The notes under the pieces are model-generated. The model made no database searches and was not told where the DNA came from. It saw nothing but the letters and a program-made list of their open reading frames with translations. 64,000 nt of DNA from Flavobacterium degerlachei (lineage in GTDB: Bacteria > Bacteroidota > Bacteroidia > Flavobacteriales > Flavobacteriaceae). The stretch is from the NCBI RefSeq assembly GCF_900106645.1, contig NZ_FNMV01000003.1:124001-188000 (forward strand), read 5' to 3'. Below are positions 9,063-17,408 of the stretch, in pieces (position 1 is the first letter of the stretch; every line of letters begins with the position of its first letter). Position numbers and translations under genes: made by a program.

Positions 9063-9683
9063 TTACAATATATCTAGACTTCCTTTTCCTTCTCTGATAA
9101 TTTCTGGCTCATCTCCTGACAAATCAATAATGGTAGAACCAACATTATCACCATAACCTCCATCGATAACCATATCAACAAGATTCTGCCATTTTTCGAA
9201 AATCAGCTCAGGATCTGTTGTATATTCTATTACATCATCATCATCACGTATCGATGTCGAAACAATTGGATTCCCCAATTGGTTTACAATTTCCAATGCA
9301 ATGGAATTATCTGGCACACGAATCCCCACAGTTGTCTTTTTCTTGAATTCTTTAGGCAAACTATTGTTCCCCGGCAATATAAATGTGTAAGGTCCAGGTA
9401 ATGCTCTTTTTAATATTTTAAAAGTAGCCGTGTCAATCTGCTTCACATAATCCGACAAATTACTTAAATCGTGACAAACAAACGAAAAATTGGCTTTGTC
9501 CAGTTTAATTCCTTTTATCCTTGCGATTCGTTCTAAAGCTTTGGTATTTGTAATATCACATCCCAAACCGTAAACAGTATCTGTTGGGTAAATAATTAAT
9601 CCACCATCTTTAAGCACCTTTACTACCTTCGCAATAGCAGCCTCACTGGGTTTATCCGGGTAAATCTTAATAAATTCTGCCAT
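9063..9683 (-). CDS. tsaC: L-threonylcarbamoyladenylate synthase (Sua5/YciO/YrdC family)
   Basis: The 206-residue single-domain YrdC protein makes threonylcarbamoyl-AMP from threonine, bicarbonate and ATP, the first step of the t6A modification at position 37 of ANN-decoding tRNAs. Diagnostic segments are IIYPTDTVYGLGCD near residue 31, the KKTTVGIRVPD segment and GNPIVSTSIR. It has no C-terminal Sua5 extension, so it is of the short TsaC type. It lies 23 bp downstream of uvrD and is probably co-transcribed with it. YciO is an alternative family name; the long intact PTDTVYGLG region favours the tRNA enzyme. Confidence 0.88.
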   Translation of the reverse strand: MAEFIKIYPDKPSEAAIAKVVKVLKDGGLIIYPTDTVYGLGCDITNTKALERIARIKGIKLDKANFSFVCHDLSNLSDYVKQIDTATFKILKRALPGPYTFILPGNNSLPKEFKKKTTVGIRVPDNSIALEIVNQLGNPIVSTSIRDDDDVIEYTTDPELIFEKWQNLVDMVIDGGYGDNVGSTIIDLSGDEPEIIREGKGSLDIL

Positions 9684-9706
9684 TTTATTTTTAGTTTAAA
9701 GTTTTT

Positions 9707-12040
9707 TTATCCGATTATATCTAGTTTTGCAAAACGCAATAATAACTTTTTTATTCCGCCAACTTCAAATTTGATTTCTGCTTTTTTATCAGCTCCTCCT
9801 CCGTCAATGTTTAATACCTGTCCTCTACCAAAGCGTTCATGCATCACCACATTTCCAGAAACCAATTTATTATCAAACAAATTTGCCGTTCCTGATGGTC
9901 CTTTATCTAACAAAGGTTTTAATTTCCTAACACTAACATCAGGTCTAGATTCACCGTTAGCACTAGGCTTTGGTGGTGTCCCATTAGCTGGTTTTGCCAG
10001 ACGTAATTTTGATTTATCTACATCTCCGAAGATATCACTGTCAATCATTGGCTTATAACGGTAATTATTCTCTGTAGGCGTAAGATACTCTAAATACTGC
10101 GCATCAATCTCCTCTATAAAACGAGAAGGTTCACTATCTGTCAATTTACCCCATCTATATCGGGATTGCGCATACGTCAAATAAGCTTGATGCTCCGCAC
10201 GAGTCAAAGCCACATAAAACAACCTTCGCTCCTCTTCTAATTCACTTCTTGTACTCATACTCATGGCACTAGGAAATAAATCCTCTTCCATACCCACCAC
10301 AAAAACATGAGGAAATTCAAGTCCTTTAGCCAAGTGAATTGTCATCAAAGCCACACGATCTTCATCACTGGTATCCTTGTCCAAATCTGTTGCCAAGGCC
10401 ACATCTTCCATAAATTCTGATAAAGCACCTCGTGCTCCGTCAATTTCTTTTTGACCTTCGGTAAAATCCTTAATACCGTTTAATAACTCTTCAATATTTT
10501 GAACCTTAGCCATTCCTTCTGGAGTAGCATCTTTCTTTAATTCCTGTACCAATCCCGTCTTTTTAGAAACATGATCGGTTATAAAAAAAGCATCTTGATT
10601 TTCATTTATTACCTGAAAACTCTGAATCATAGTAACAAAATCAAGTAGTTTTTGCTTTGTTCCTGAATTCAATTTCAAGTCAATTTTGTCTATGTTTTGC
10701 ATCACCTCAAAAATGGAGCGCTTGTAATGATTAGCGGCAACTAATAGTTTTTCGATTGTTGTATTACCAATTCCTCTCGCAGGATAATTAATTACCCTCA
10801 TCAATGCTTCTTCATCTTTTGGATTGATTACCAAACGCAAATAACAGAGTACATCTTTGATTTCTTTCCTTTGATAAAAGGACAGACCTCCGTAAATTCG
10901 ATACGGAATGTCACGCTTTCTCAACGCGTCTTCCATCGAACGCGATTGCGCATTAGTACGATACAAAATTGCAAATTGACCATTGGTCATTTGGTTTTGC
11001 ATCTTTTGTTCGAATATTGTACTGGCAACAAAACGCCCTTCTTCGGCATCTGTCATGCTGCGGTGCACTTTTATCTTTGGACCAAAATCATTCGCAGTCC
11101 AAACAATTTTATCTAATTTGACTTTATTTTTATCAATAATAGTATTCGCCGCTTCAACAATATTTTTTGTCGAACGATAATTCTGTTCCAGTCTAAAGGT
11201 TTTTACGCCTTCATAATCTTTTTGGAAATTAAGAATGTTATTGATGTTCGCGCCACGAAAGGCATAGATACTTTGCGCATCATCCCCTACCACACATATA
11301 TTTTGAAACTTATCAGATAAAGCACGAACAATCAAATATTGAGAGTGATTGGTATCTTGGTACTCATCAACCAATATATAACGAAAACGGTTTTGGTATT
11401 TGGCCAATACTTCAGGGAAACGGGTCAACAATTCATTGGTTTTTAGCAATAAATCATCAAAATCCATCGCGCCCGACTTGAAGCATTTTTCTACATATTT
11501 TTGGTACAACTCACCCATACGAGGTTTTTTGGACATAGCGTCCGCTTCCTGCAAATCGGGATCATTGAAATAGGCTTTTACGGTAATTAAACTGTTTTTA
11601 AAATTCGAAATTCTGCTCAAAACCTGTTTTGGTTTGTAGACGTCTCTATCCAACTGCATTTCTTTTATAATTCCAGAAATAGCACGAAGTGAATCCTGAG
11701 AATCATAAATCGTAAAATTAGAAGGATACCCCAATAGAGAGGCTTCGGAACGCAGAATTCTGGCAAAAACGGAGTGAAAAGTTCCCATCCAAAGGTTTTT
11801 AGCCTCACTAGAACCTACGATATCCGAAATACGTTTTTTCATTTCACGCGCTGCCTTATTGGTAAAAGTAAGCGACAAAATATTAAATGCATCTATTCCT
11901 TGGTGCATCAAATAGGCAATACGTATGGTTAACACACGTGTTTTTCCTGAACCAGCACCAGCTATAATAATCATTGGCCCGTCTTTCTGTAATACGGGTT
12001 CGCGTTGTGCTTCGTTAAGTTGGGCAATGTATTTTTGCAT
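9707..12040 (-). CDS. uvrD: ATP-dependent DNA helicase UvrD/PcrA
   Basis: The 777-residue SF1A helicase carries every expected motif. LNEAQREPV is the Q motif, GAGSGKT is Walker A (motif I), DEYQDTN is motif II, VGDDAQSIYAFRGA is motif III, QNYRS is motif IV, TIHLAKGLEFPHVFVVG is motif V and RRLFYVALTRA is motif VI. The C-terminus (about 715-775) has the Tudor-like domain ending in RFGRGQVLNIDGGG, which in PcrA binds RNA polymerase. Role: unwinding in nucleotide excision and mismatch repair. Length is normal. The promoter is just upstream with a very short leader; tsaC follows. Confidence 0.95.
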   Translation of the reverse strand: MQKYIAQLNEAQREPVLQKDGPMIIIAGAGSGKTRVLTIRIAYLMHQGIDAFNILSLTFTNKAAREMKKRISDIVGSSEAKNLWMGTFHSVFARILRSEASLLGYPSNFTIYDSQDSLRAISGIIKEMQLDRDVYKPKQVLSRISNFKNSLITVKAYFNDPDLQEADAMSKKPRMGELYQKYVEKCFKSGAMDFDDLLLKTNELLTRFPEVLAKYQNRFRYILVDEYQDTNHSQYLIVRALSDKFQNICVVGDDAQSIYAFRGANINNILNFQKDYEGVKTFRLEQNYRSTKNIVEAANTIIDKNKVKLDKIVWTANDFGPKIKVHRSMTDAEEGRFVASTIFEQKMQNQMTNGQFAILYRTNAQSRSMEDALRKRDIPYRIYGGLSFYQRKEIKDVLCYLRLVINPKDEEALMRVINYPARGIGNTTIEKLLVAANHYKRSIFEVMQNIDKIDLKLNSGTKQKLLDFVTMIQSFQVINENQDAFFITDHVSKKTGLVQELKKDATPEGMAKVQNIEELLNGIKDFTEGQKEIDGARGALSEFMEDVALATDLDKDTSDEDRVALMTIHLAKGLEFPHVFVVGMEEDLFPSAMSMSTRSELEEERRLFYVALTRAEHQAYLTYAQSRYRWGKLTDSEPSRFIEEIDAQYLEYLTPTENNYRYKPMIDSDIFGDVDKSKLRLAKPANGTPPKPSANGESRPDVSVRKLKPLLDKGPSGTANLFDNKLVSGNVVMHERFGRGQVLNIDGGGADKKAEIKFEVGGIKKLLLRFAKLDIIG

Positions 12041-12058
12041 TGAAATTTTCTATTTATG

Positions 12059-12066
12059 CAAAAATA
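12059..12066 (-). promoter_or_regulatory. -7 promoter element of uvrD
   Basis: The minus strand reads TATTTTTG, matching TAnnTTTG, 18 bp upstream of the ATG. Confidence 0.55.
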
Positions 12067-12246
12067 AGAATTTAAGAGTTAATAAAGTTGGAACTCCTAA
12101 AGTTTTAAAGACTTAAGCCATTAGAAAAACCTATAGATAATCATTGCTCACATTATTACTTTCAATCCAAGCAAATTTATATGTGCAAAATACTATTGTT
12201 ATTACTTTTTTTAGTTTAATATTCTGACTTTCGGAGATAGCTTGAA

Positions 12247-13014
12247 CTATATAAAAAAGACATCGTAGGCAAATCGAATCAAAGTCCCCACTACAACTAC
12301 CAAGAAGAAAATTCGAATAAAACCATTCCCTTTGTTAATAGCTAATTTGGCACCCAGCCATCCTCCCATTGCATTACAGGCAGCCATAGGCAAAGCGATT
12401 GCCCAGATGATTTTTCCTTTAAAAGCAAAGAGACAAATCGAACCAAAATTAGTCGCAAGATTCACCATTTTAGCATTTGCAGAAGCATGCAAAAAGTCAA
12501 AACCCATCAAAGCAATAAAAGCAACTACAAAGAAACTTCCGGTTCCAGGGCCTATAAATCCGTCATAAAATCCAACAATAAAACTGATCATTATCGCATT
12601 TAAAATAAGCGTTCTATCTGAAATGTTTTTTTCTACATGTTGTCCAAAATTTTTCTTGGCGTAGGTATAAATCGCCAAAAGAGAAAGTATAAAAAGCAAT
12701 AACGGCTTCATGAAATCATTGCTCATATAAGTTAACAATGTGGACCCCATAAAAGCGGAAGGCAAAGCCACAGCCATCATTATAAAAAGTAGTTTCCAAT
12801 TCATATTTACCTTCTTCAAATATTGATACGCAGCAAAGGAAGTACCGCTGAAAGCGGGTATTTTTAAGGTTCCAATAACAGTGGAAACCGGTAAATTAGG
12901 TAGAAAAATAAGACCTGCTGGCGTTTGAATCAGTCCGCCTCCTCCTACTATGGCGTCAATAAATCCAGCTACAAAAGCTGCTATACAAAGAAAAATAATG
13001 ATATACGACTCCAT
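12247..13014 (-). CDS. TSUP/TauE-SafE family membrane permease
   Basis: This is a polytopic membrane protein of about 255 residues with roughly eight hydrophobic segments. It has the family's two glycine-rich repeats: AGFIDAIVGGGGLIQTPAG near the N-terminus and VGFYDGFIGPGTGSFFVVA in the second half. TSUP members export small sulfur or organic anions such as sulfite or sulfoacetate; the substrate cannot be told here and no sulfur genes are adjacent. The frame extends to 13065, but the start at 13014 (MESYIIIF) places the conserved GFIDAIVGGGG at the usual distance from the N-terminus; 13065 would add an extra hydrophobic stretch. The gene stands alone. Confidence 0.85.
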   Translation of the reverse strand: MESYIIIFLCIAAFVAGFIDAIVGGGGLIQTPAGLIFLPNLPVSTVIGTLKIPAFSGTSFAAYQYLKKVNMNWKLLFIMMAVALPSAFMGSTLLTYMSNDFMKPLLLFILSLLAIYTYAKKNFGQHVEKNISDRTLILNAIMISFIVGFYDGFIGPGTGSFFVVAFIALMGFDFLHASANAKMVNLATNFGSICLFAFKGKIIWAIALPMAACNAMGGWLGAKLAINKGNGFIRIFFLVVVVGTLIRFAYDVFFI

Positions 13015-13081
13015 TGATGGTCTACAATAAAAGATTAAAACTGATGCGCCCAAAATCAGCGCCATTCCTACTTATGTTTTG

Positions 13082-13089
13082 CAAAAATA
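13082..13089 (-). promoter_or_regulatory. -7 promoter element of the TSUP permease
   Basis: The minus strand reads TATTTTTG. The transcript start should fall near 13075, upstream of both candidate start codons. Confidence 0.5.
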
Positions 13090-13142
13090 CTATTCCCTAT
13101 ATTTATACAATACAATTGAAGCGGAATTCTCATCAAAAAGTA

Positions 13143-13150
13143 TATTTTTG
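13143..13150 (+). promoter_or_regulatory. -7 promoter element of the 13173 gene
   Basis: TATTTTTG lies 22 bp before the ATG. It is divergent from the permease promoter 55 bp away. Confidence 0.5.
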
Positions 13151-13172
13151 CTAATCAAATATTTAAATCGCA

Positions 13173-13694
13173 ATGGATTCAACTACTATTACAGAAATAA
13201 TCGCCTATACTTTGCCTTCTTTAATTACGGGAGGAGTTGCTTATTTATTATTCAATTCCCATTTCAAAGATCAACAAAACACGAGACGCTGGTTACTACA
13301 AAAAGACAATCAGACGGCAACCTTGCCTCTAAGATTACAAGCATATGAACGCATGACTTTGTTTATGGAACGAATCAATCCGTCACAATTATTAGTTAGA
13401 ATTGCACCTCTTTCTGATGACAAAAACGATTATCGAAATTTTGTAATCGCACAAGTAGAGCAAGAGTTCGAGCATAATTTGGCACAACAGATCTATATAT
13501 CTGATGAATGCTGGTCCATTATTGTAACCGCCAAAAATGCAACGATTCAAATGGTTCGTCTGGCTGCAAAAAATGAAAAAGTGACCGATGCAAATAGTCT
13601 ACGCGAAACGATACTAAGTGATTTATTGGAAAAACCTTCTCCAAGTAGTGCCGCATTGGCATTTATTAAAGATGAAGTGGGTCAATTGTGGTAG
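13173..13694 (+). CDS. Conserved membrane-anchored protein of unknown function
   Basis: The 173-residue protein has one N-terminal hydrophobic helix (about 9-27, AYTLPSLITGGVAYLLF). A soluble, mostly helical domain follows, with YERMTLFMERINP and VEQEFEHNLAQQIYISD as its most conserved-looking stretches. It resembles a family present across Flavobacteriaceae without known function (I recall it as DUF7935; not checked). It is expected at the inner membrane with the domain in the cytoplasm, since the positive charges follow the helix. It has its own promoter and ends 5 bp before the stop of the convergent M1 peptidase gene, with no terminator between them. Confidence 0.7.
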   Translation: MDSTTITEIIAYTLPSLITGGVAYLLFNSHFKDQQNTRRWLLQKDNQTATLPLRLQAYERMTLFMERINPSQLLVRIAPLSDDKNDYRNFVIAQVEQEFEHNLAQQIYISDECWSIIVTAKNATIQMVRLAAKNEKVTDANSLRETILSDLLEKPSPSSAALAFIKDEVGQLW

Positions 13695-13699
13695 ACCAC

Positions 13700-15763
13700 T
13701 TATTCTTTTAATAAGCGATTTAGTTGAAATTGCTCCTTGTCATTTAGCTCAGGTAAAATCCTTTCAAACGAAGTTCTCATTTCGGAATTTTTCAATAGAA
13801 CCCGAATATTGTCTCTTCCAAATTTAGAAAACTGCCACATATGATGCGTTGTGGCATTGACCAAGTTATCCAAAACTGTATCGTCAATTAACTTAAAAGC
13901 GATTAGTTTCGTCAATGCATTTTGTCTTGTGATCGCCTCATAATTAATGGACGAATAATTGATTAATTCCCCTATTAAAGCAGTTTGATCAGCTGAATAA
14001 TCCGGGGTTGACAAAGCCAATGACAACCATAAAGTTCTTAGATTATAATCATTGTAACCGATCCAATTACTCGATGCATCTAAATATTTACTACGGAATT
14101 CAGGAAAGTTATTCCATAAATTGTATAAAGCGATTTCTTGTGTTTGATATGATTTGTCATTCAGTAGCGTCTCATATTCTTCTCTAAAACTTTCAGGAAT
14201 AGTACGCAATTCACTAGCTACAACCTGACGCACTTGAACCTCATCAGTTGCCAAAGCCAAATGTAACAACTGCCTCTTAGCTGCAAATTTCTCGTTTTTA
14301 AGTTGGCTTATAATGGCTTCTTTTACTGTGAAATAAGCATCTGATTTCATAGTTTTTTCTAGGAAATCTTCTTTTTCATTCAACGGTTTTCCTTTCAATT
14401 TCTCTACTTCAAACAACAACTGTATCATTTTATTTTTGATAAGTAACTCGTTGGTCAAATTAGTATTAAATACCGTAGACTCAAGCCATTTTTTACTAAA
14501 TTTATCCAAGTCATAGTTCGACACTTTTCTCACCTCATCAAAGAAATTTTCTGTGATCACGTTTTGAAAGGCATACTTTTTCAAATAAGTTCGTACCGCT
14601 TTCTTAAACGCCGCATCTCCTATTTCATCGTGGAGCACAAATAGTGCCCAAGCCCCTTTTTGATAAAAGCTCAACGAACTGGCTTTGGCATTCAATACCG
14701 GAATCGAATCTGTTCTTGAAGCGTATTTTATCTGTTGTGCTGATTGGTATAATTTGGAATAAAAATAATCATCCCCATAAATATCGCGTTCTGCTAATAA
14801 GGCATAATAAGTAGCAAAACCTTCCTGTAACCAGTGATGCTTTCCACTTTCTGCAGTGATTAAATTCCCAAACCATTGATGCGCTAATTCATGTGCATTG
14901 ACATTGGTATAATTGCGATCCTCAAAACCTATCGAATCCACTATATACCGACTCGCAAATAAGGTTGCTGAAGTGTTTTCCATTCCCGCATACAAGAAAT
15001 CCCTAACCGGAATTTGTTTATAGATTTCCCAAGGATACTTCACTCCTATCTCGTCTTCTAGGAAATCAAACATTTGTGCTGAATAGCGGTATGTAGGTTC
15101 AAATTTAGCAGCATCTTTATTTTCTAAATATAATTCTAAGGGAGTACCACATTTCGAAATTTGACTGTGAATATCATATTTCCCAATGCCAACCATCAAC
15201 AAATAAGAGCTCATTGGTTTTTGCATAACATAATTCCACTGAAGGCCTTCATTAGCTACGCGTTTTTCTTTCAAAATACCATTCGAAACAACCTGATAAT
15301 CTCGGTTAAAAGAAACAGTCAAGTTAAAAACTAATTTTTCGTTGACATCATCAAAACTCGGAAACCAATTACTGGTGTATTTCCCCTGCCCCTGTGTCCA
15401 AATCTGCAAATTGTCTTTTTCCTCTGAACCTACAAAATACATCGTCTGCTTCGGATACGCGACATAATTGAAACTGATATTGCTTTTTCCTTTTTTGAAA
15501 GGATAAATTAACAATAGTTGCTTTCCATCATTACTAAATTGTACTGTTTTATCATTTAACACAACCTTAGAAAACTCCATGTTTTGGGCATCAATTTTAA
15601 TGGTATCAATGGCTTGCAAAACCTCTACCGAATAGCTAACGGAGCCCGCAACCGATTTTTCAATAGGATCAATTGTAATTTGGCCATGAACTGATTTGAA
15701 ATCTACAGATTTTGTCTGTTGTGCGAATGCAAATGAGGTAATAAATAAAAGTAGGTATTTCAT
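13700..15763 (-). CDS. Secreted M1-family metallo-aminopeptidase
   Basis: The 687-residue protein has a signal peptide (MKYLLLFITSFAFA, then QQ). The M1 signature is complete: YAGMENTSA (exopeptidase GxMEN at 260-263), zinc site HELAH at 291-295 and the third ligand Glu314 in WLQEGFA, with the usual 18-residue spacing. An ERAP1-C-like helical HEAT region fills the C-terminal third. The family removes N-terminal residues from peptides; a periplasmic or outer-surface role in peptide use is likely. It starts immediately after the stop of the RayT gene (2-bp gap), so it may be co-transcribed with it, and it converges on the 13173 gene. Confidence 0.92.
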   Translation of the reverse strand: MKYLLLFITSFAFAQQTKSVDFKSVHGQITIDPIEKSVAGSVSYSVEVLQAIDTIKIDAQNMEFSKVVLNDKTVQFSNDGKQLLLIYPFKKGKSNISFNYVAYPKQTMYFVGSEEKDNLQIWTQGQGKYTSNWFPSFDDVNEKLVFNLTVSFNRDYQVVSNGILKEKRVANEGLQWNYVMQKPMSSYLLMVGIGKYDIHSQISKCGTPLELYLENKDAAKFEPTYRYSAQMFDFLEDEIGVKYPWEIYKQIPVRDFLYAGMENTSATLFASRYIVDSIGFEDRNYTNVNAHELAHQWFGNLITAESGKHHWLQEGFATYYALLAERDIYGDDYFYSKLYQSAQQIKYASRTDSIPVLNAKASSLSFYQKGAWALFVLHDEIGDAAFKKAVRTYLKKYAFQNVITENFFDEVRKVSNYDLDKFSKKWLESTVFNTNLTNELLIKNKMIQLLFEVEKLKGKPLNEKEDFLEKTMKSDAYFTVKEAIISQLKNEKFAAKRQLLHLALATDEVQVRQVVASELRTIPESFREEYETLLNDKSYQTQEIALYNLWNNFPEFRSKYLDASSNWIGYNDYNLRTLWLSLALSTPDYSADQTALIGELINYSSINYEAITRQNALTKLIAFKLIDDTVLDNLVNATTHHMWQFSKFGRDNIRVLLKNSEMRTSFERILPELNDKEQFQLNRLLKE

Positions 15764-15764
15764 T

Positions 15765-16475
15765 CTAATTTGGGTTTATGGAATCCTGATTCCAATTTTT
15801 AGGATTGTTTTTTATGTAAAAATAGATTTTATCAAAGGAATTGTAATTCCGTACAATATGATCGTGGTAATTAGATTGCCATATTTTATTTTGTTTGCCT
15901 GTAGAGACGCACTGCAGTGCGTCTCGTCGTGCGTCTATACCCTGTGCGTCTCTACGTTGTGAATTGATCTTGGTGGTTGTAACCGATTTAAAAATGGCTA
16001 CAAATGATGAAATGGAATTGGGTTTGCGAAATAATTTGGGGGATTCCGATTCCGATTCCGCTTCCGATTCCGATTCCGATTCCGATTCCGATTGTAGAGA
16101 CGCACTGCAGTGCGTCTCTACGTTGTGCGTCTCTACGTTGTGCGTCTCTACATTGTGCGTCTCTACATTGTGCGTCTCTACATTGTGCGTCTCTACGTTG
16201 TGCGTATCCAAAATTTCGACCAATAAATGAATGTGATTGGGCATAATAATCCAATTATGAAAAAGCCAACGTTCCCTAATCGCAATAGACCTCAGCAGTT
16301 CCGTTTCAACAATTTTTCCATTATCGTTTAATATCATTTTATCATTGTCAATTGCTCCAAAAACACAAGCTCTGTCAGTAGTAACCAAGGTAATGAAATA
16401 GATTGCTTCACTGGAATAATCCCAGTTTTTCAATCGATTCGATTCTACTTGGTACTTATTTTTGAATAAAGCCAT
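15765..16475 (-). CDS. rayT: REP-associated tyrosine transposase (RayT) with in-frame repeat insertions
   Basis: The protein has about 236 residues and belongs to the Y1/HUH transposase family. It has SEAIYFITLVTTDRACVFG at the start, the HUH motif in WIIMPNHIHLLVE, and a C-terminal YHDHIVRNYNSFDKI helix that carries the catalytic tyrosine. RayT proteins cut and join single-stranded REP palindromes that begin with GTAG. Between HUH and tyrosine the frame is swollen by six HNVET units, an HCSAS palindrome and a Ser-Glu repeat, then again by a second palindrome-derived stretch (RRDAQGIDARRDALQ). Without these it would have about 170-180 residues, normal for the family. The start at 16475 is chosen because the promoter at 16497-16504 excludes 16499; 16484 is an alternative. 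Activity with these insertions is uncertain. Confidence 0.85.
   Translation of the reverse strand: MALFKNKYQVESNRLKNWDYSSEAIYFITLVTTDRACVFGAIDNDKMILNDNGKIVETELLRSIAIRERWLFHNWIIMPNHIHLLVEILDTHNVETHNVETHNVETHNVETHNVETHNVETHCSASLQSESESESESEAESESESPKLFRKPNSISSFVAIFKSVTTTKINSQRRDAQGIDARRDALQCVSTGKQNKIWQSNYHDHIVRNYNSFDKIYFYIKNNPKNWNQDSINPN
15904..15960. repeat. REP-like palindrome plus degenerate repeat units inside rayT (copy 2)
   Basis: A 22-bp perfect palindrome centred on CTGCAG (15904-15925) shares its core with the copy at 16094-16121. Decayed units of the form TGCGTCTCTAC follow up to about 15960. The stretch is translated in frame within rayT. Confidence 0.75.
16042..16093. repeat. Hexanucleotide tandem repeat (GATTCC)n inside rayT
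   Basis: About eight to nine GATTCC units occur with one variant unit. Read on the minus strand they encode alternating Ser and Glu. Changes in copy number would keep the reading frame. Confidence 0.9.
16094..16121. repeat. 28-bp perfect palindrome starting GTAG inside rayT (copy 1)
   Basis: The sequence is perfectly self-complementary around CTGCAG (16105-16110). Both strands begin with GTAG, the tetranucleotide that marks REP elements recognised by RayT proteins. The same core recurs at 15904-15925. Confidence 0.85.
16122..16211. repeat. Six tandem 15-bp units inside rayT
   Basis: Units start at 16122, 16137, 16152, 16167, 16182 and 16197; the last is degenerate. On the minus strand each reads GTAGAGACGCACAAC or the AAT variant, which is one arm of the neighbouring palindrome plus a short spacer. 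Each unit encodes HNVET. Confidence 0.9.
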
Positions 16476-16496
16476 AAAAAGCATTAATATGATTGC

Positions 16497-16504
16497 CAAA
16501 GTTA
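16497..16504 (-). promoter_or_regulatory. -7 promoter element of rayT
   Basis: The minus strand reads TAACTTTG. It overlaps the longest possible start (16499), so translation must begin at 16484 or 16475. Confidence 0.5.
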
Positions 16505-16548
16505 CAAAGATTAACTATTACTATAGACATACAGCACTGCTTCTCTAC

Positions 16549-16556
16549 TAATTTTG
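16549..16556 (+). promoter_or_regulatory. -7 promoter element of the 16590 gene
   Basis: TAATTTTG lies 33 bp upstream of the TTG start, divergent from the rayT promoter. Confidence 0.5.
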
Positions 16557-16589
16557 TAAGTTTACTTCCAAAATCACAATACAAATACA

Positions 16590-17327
16590 TTGAAAAAGAA
16601 AGCCCTATTTAACTGGAGTAGCGGAAAAGATTCTGCTTTAGCCTTATATAAAATTTTACAAGATCCCGACTATGAAATCAGCTGTTTGCTGACAAGTGTT
16701 AACCAACAGTTTCAACGCGTCTCGATGCACGGCGTTCGGGTTGAATTGTTGCATCAGCAAGCTCAAAGCATTGGACTGCCGTTGGAGATTATGCAAATCC
16801 CCGAAATGCCAACTATGGAGGTTTACGAAGAAGTTATGAATAAAACTTTGGGAAAACTGAAAGATCAAGGCGTAACGCATTCTATATTCGGTGATATCTT
16901 TCTGGAAGATTTACGTAAATACCGTGAAGACAAACTTGCCGAAATAGGTTTTAAAGGCGTTTTTCCGCTATGGAAAGTCCCTACAAAGGATTTGATACAA
17001 GAATTCATCGATCTAGGCTTTAAAACGATTGTTGTTTGCGTCAATGAGCGCTTTCTTGACAAAAGCTTTGTGGGTCGCGCGATTGACCAGAATTTCATCA
17101 ATGATTTACCCGAAAATGTAGATGTATGCGGAGAAAACGGAGAATTCCACACCTTTACTTTTGATGGGCCTATTTTCTCAAAACCCATTGCTTTTGAAAT
17201 TGGCGAAGTAGTATACCGCAAGTATGAAAGACCTGAGAAAGAAGATTCCTCAGATACTGCTTGCGACAGCAGCACTTCTGATGCCTTTGATTATGGGTTC
17301 TGGTATTGTGATCTAATTGAAAAGTAG
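16590..17327 (+). CDS. Dph6-like ATP-pyrophosphatase (diphthine-ammonia ligase family)
   Basis: The 245-residue alpha-hydrolase (PP-loop) protein has the ATP-binding loop WSSGKDSALAL at the N-terminus and the family motif FGDIFLEDLRKYRED near residue 100. The homologue in eukaryotes and archaea amidates diphthine on elongation factor 2. Bacteria lack diphthamide, so the bacterial members must have another substrate, and the true reaction is unknown. The start is a TTG: no in-frame ATG precedes the PP-loop, and the promoter lies 33 bp upstream. Monocistronic, ending in a terminator shared with the convergent pepP gene. Confidence 0.8.
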   Translation: MKKKALFNWSSGKDSALALYKILQDPDYEISCLLTSVNQQFQRVSMHGVRVELLHQQAQSIGLPLEIMQIPEMPTMEVYEEVMNKTLGKLKDQGVTHSIFGDIFLEDLRKYREDKLAEIGFKGVFPLWKVPTKDLIQEFIDLGFKTIVVCVNERFLDKSFVGRAIDQNFINDLPENVDVCGENGEFHTFTFDGPIFSKPIAFEIGEVVYRKYERPEKEDSSDTACDSSTSDAFDYGFWYCDLIEK

Positions 17328-17337
17328 ATAGCAGCAA

Positions 17338-17371
17338 AAAGCTCCGAATCCAGTAGAATTCGGAGCTTTAT
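17338..17371. terminator. Bidirectional terminator between the Dph6-like gene and pepP
   Basis: A 12-bp stem (17338-17349 with 17358-17369) has an 8-nt loop. A runs and T runs flank it on both sides, as expected between convergent genes. Confidence 0.8.
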
Positions 17372-17408
17372 TTTAAAGTAACTATAAGCCTTAGTTTCGA
17401 TTAAAAAT

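Noticed and set aside
16122..16211. Six regularly spaced 15-bp units as a CRISPR array
   Set aside because: The units are directly adjacent without spacers, keep an open frame and are fragments of the neighbouring palindrome.
15895..16254. Plus- and minus-strand open frames across the rayT repeats (15895-16230, 15988-16254, 16004-16246)
   Set aside because: They exist only because the repeat units lack stops in several frames; the HUH and tyrosine motifs are in the rayT frame.
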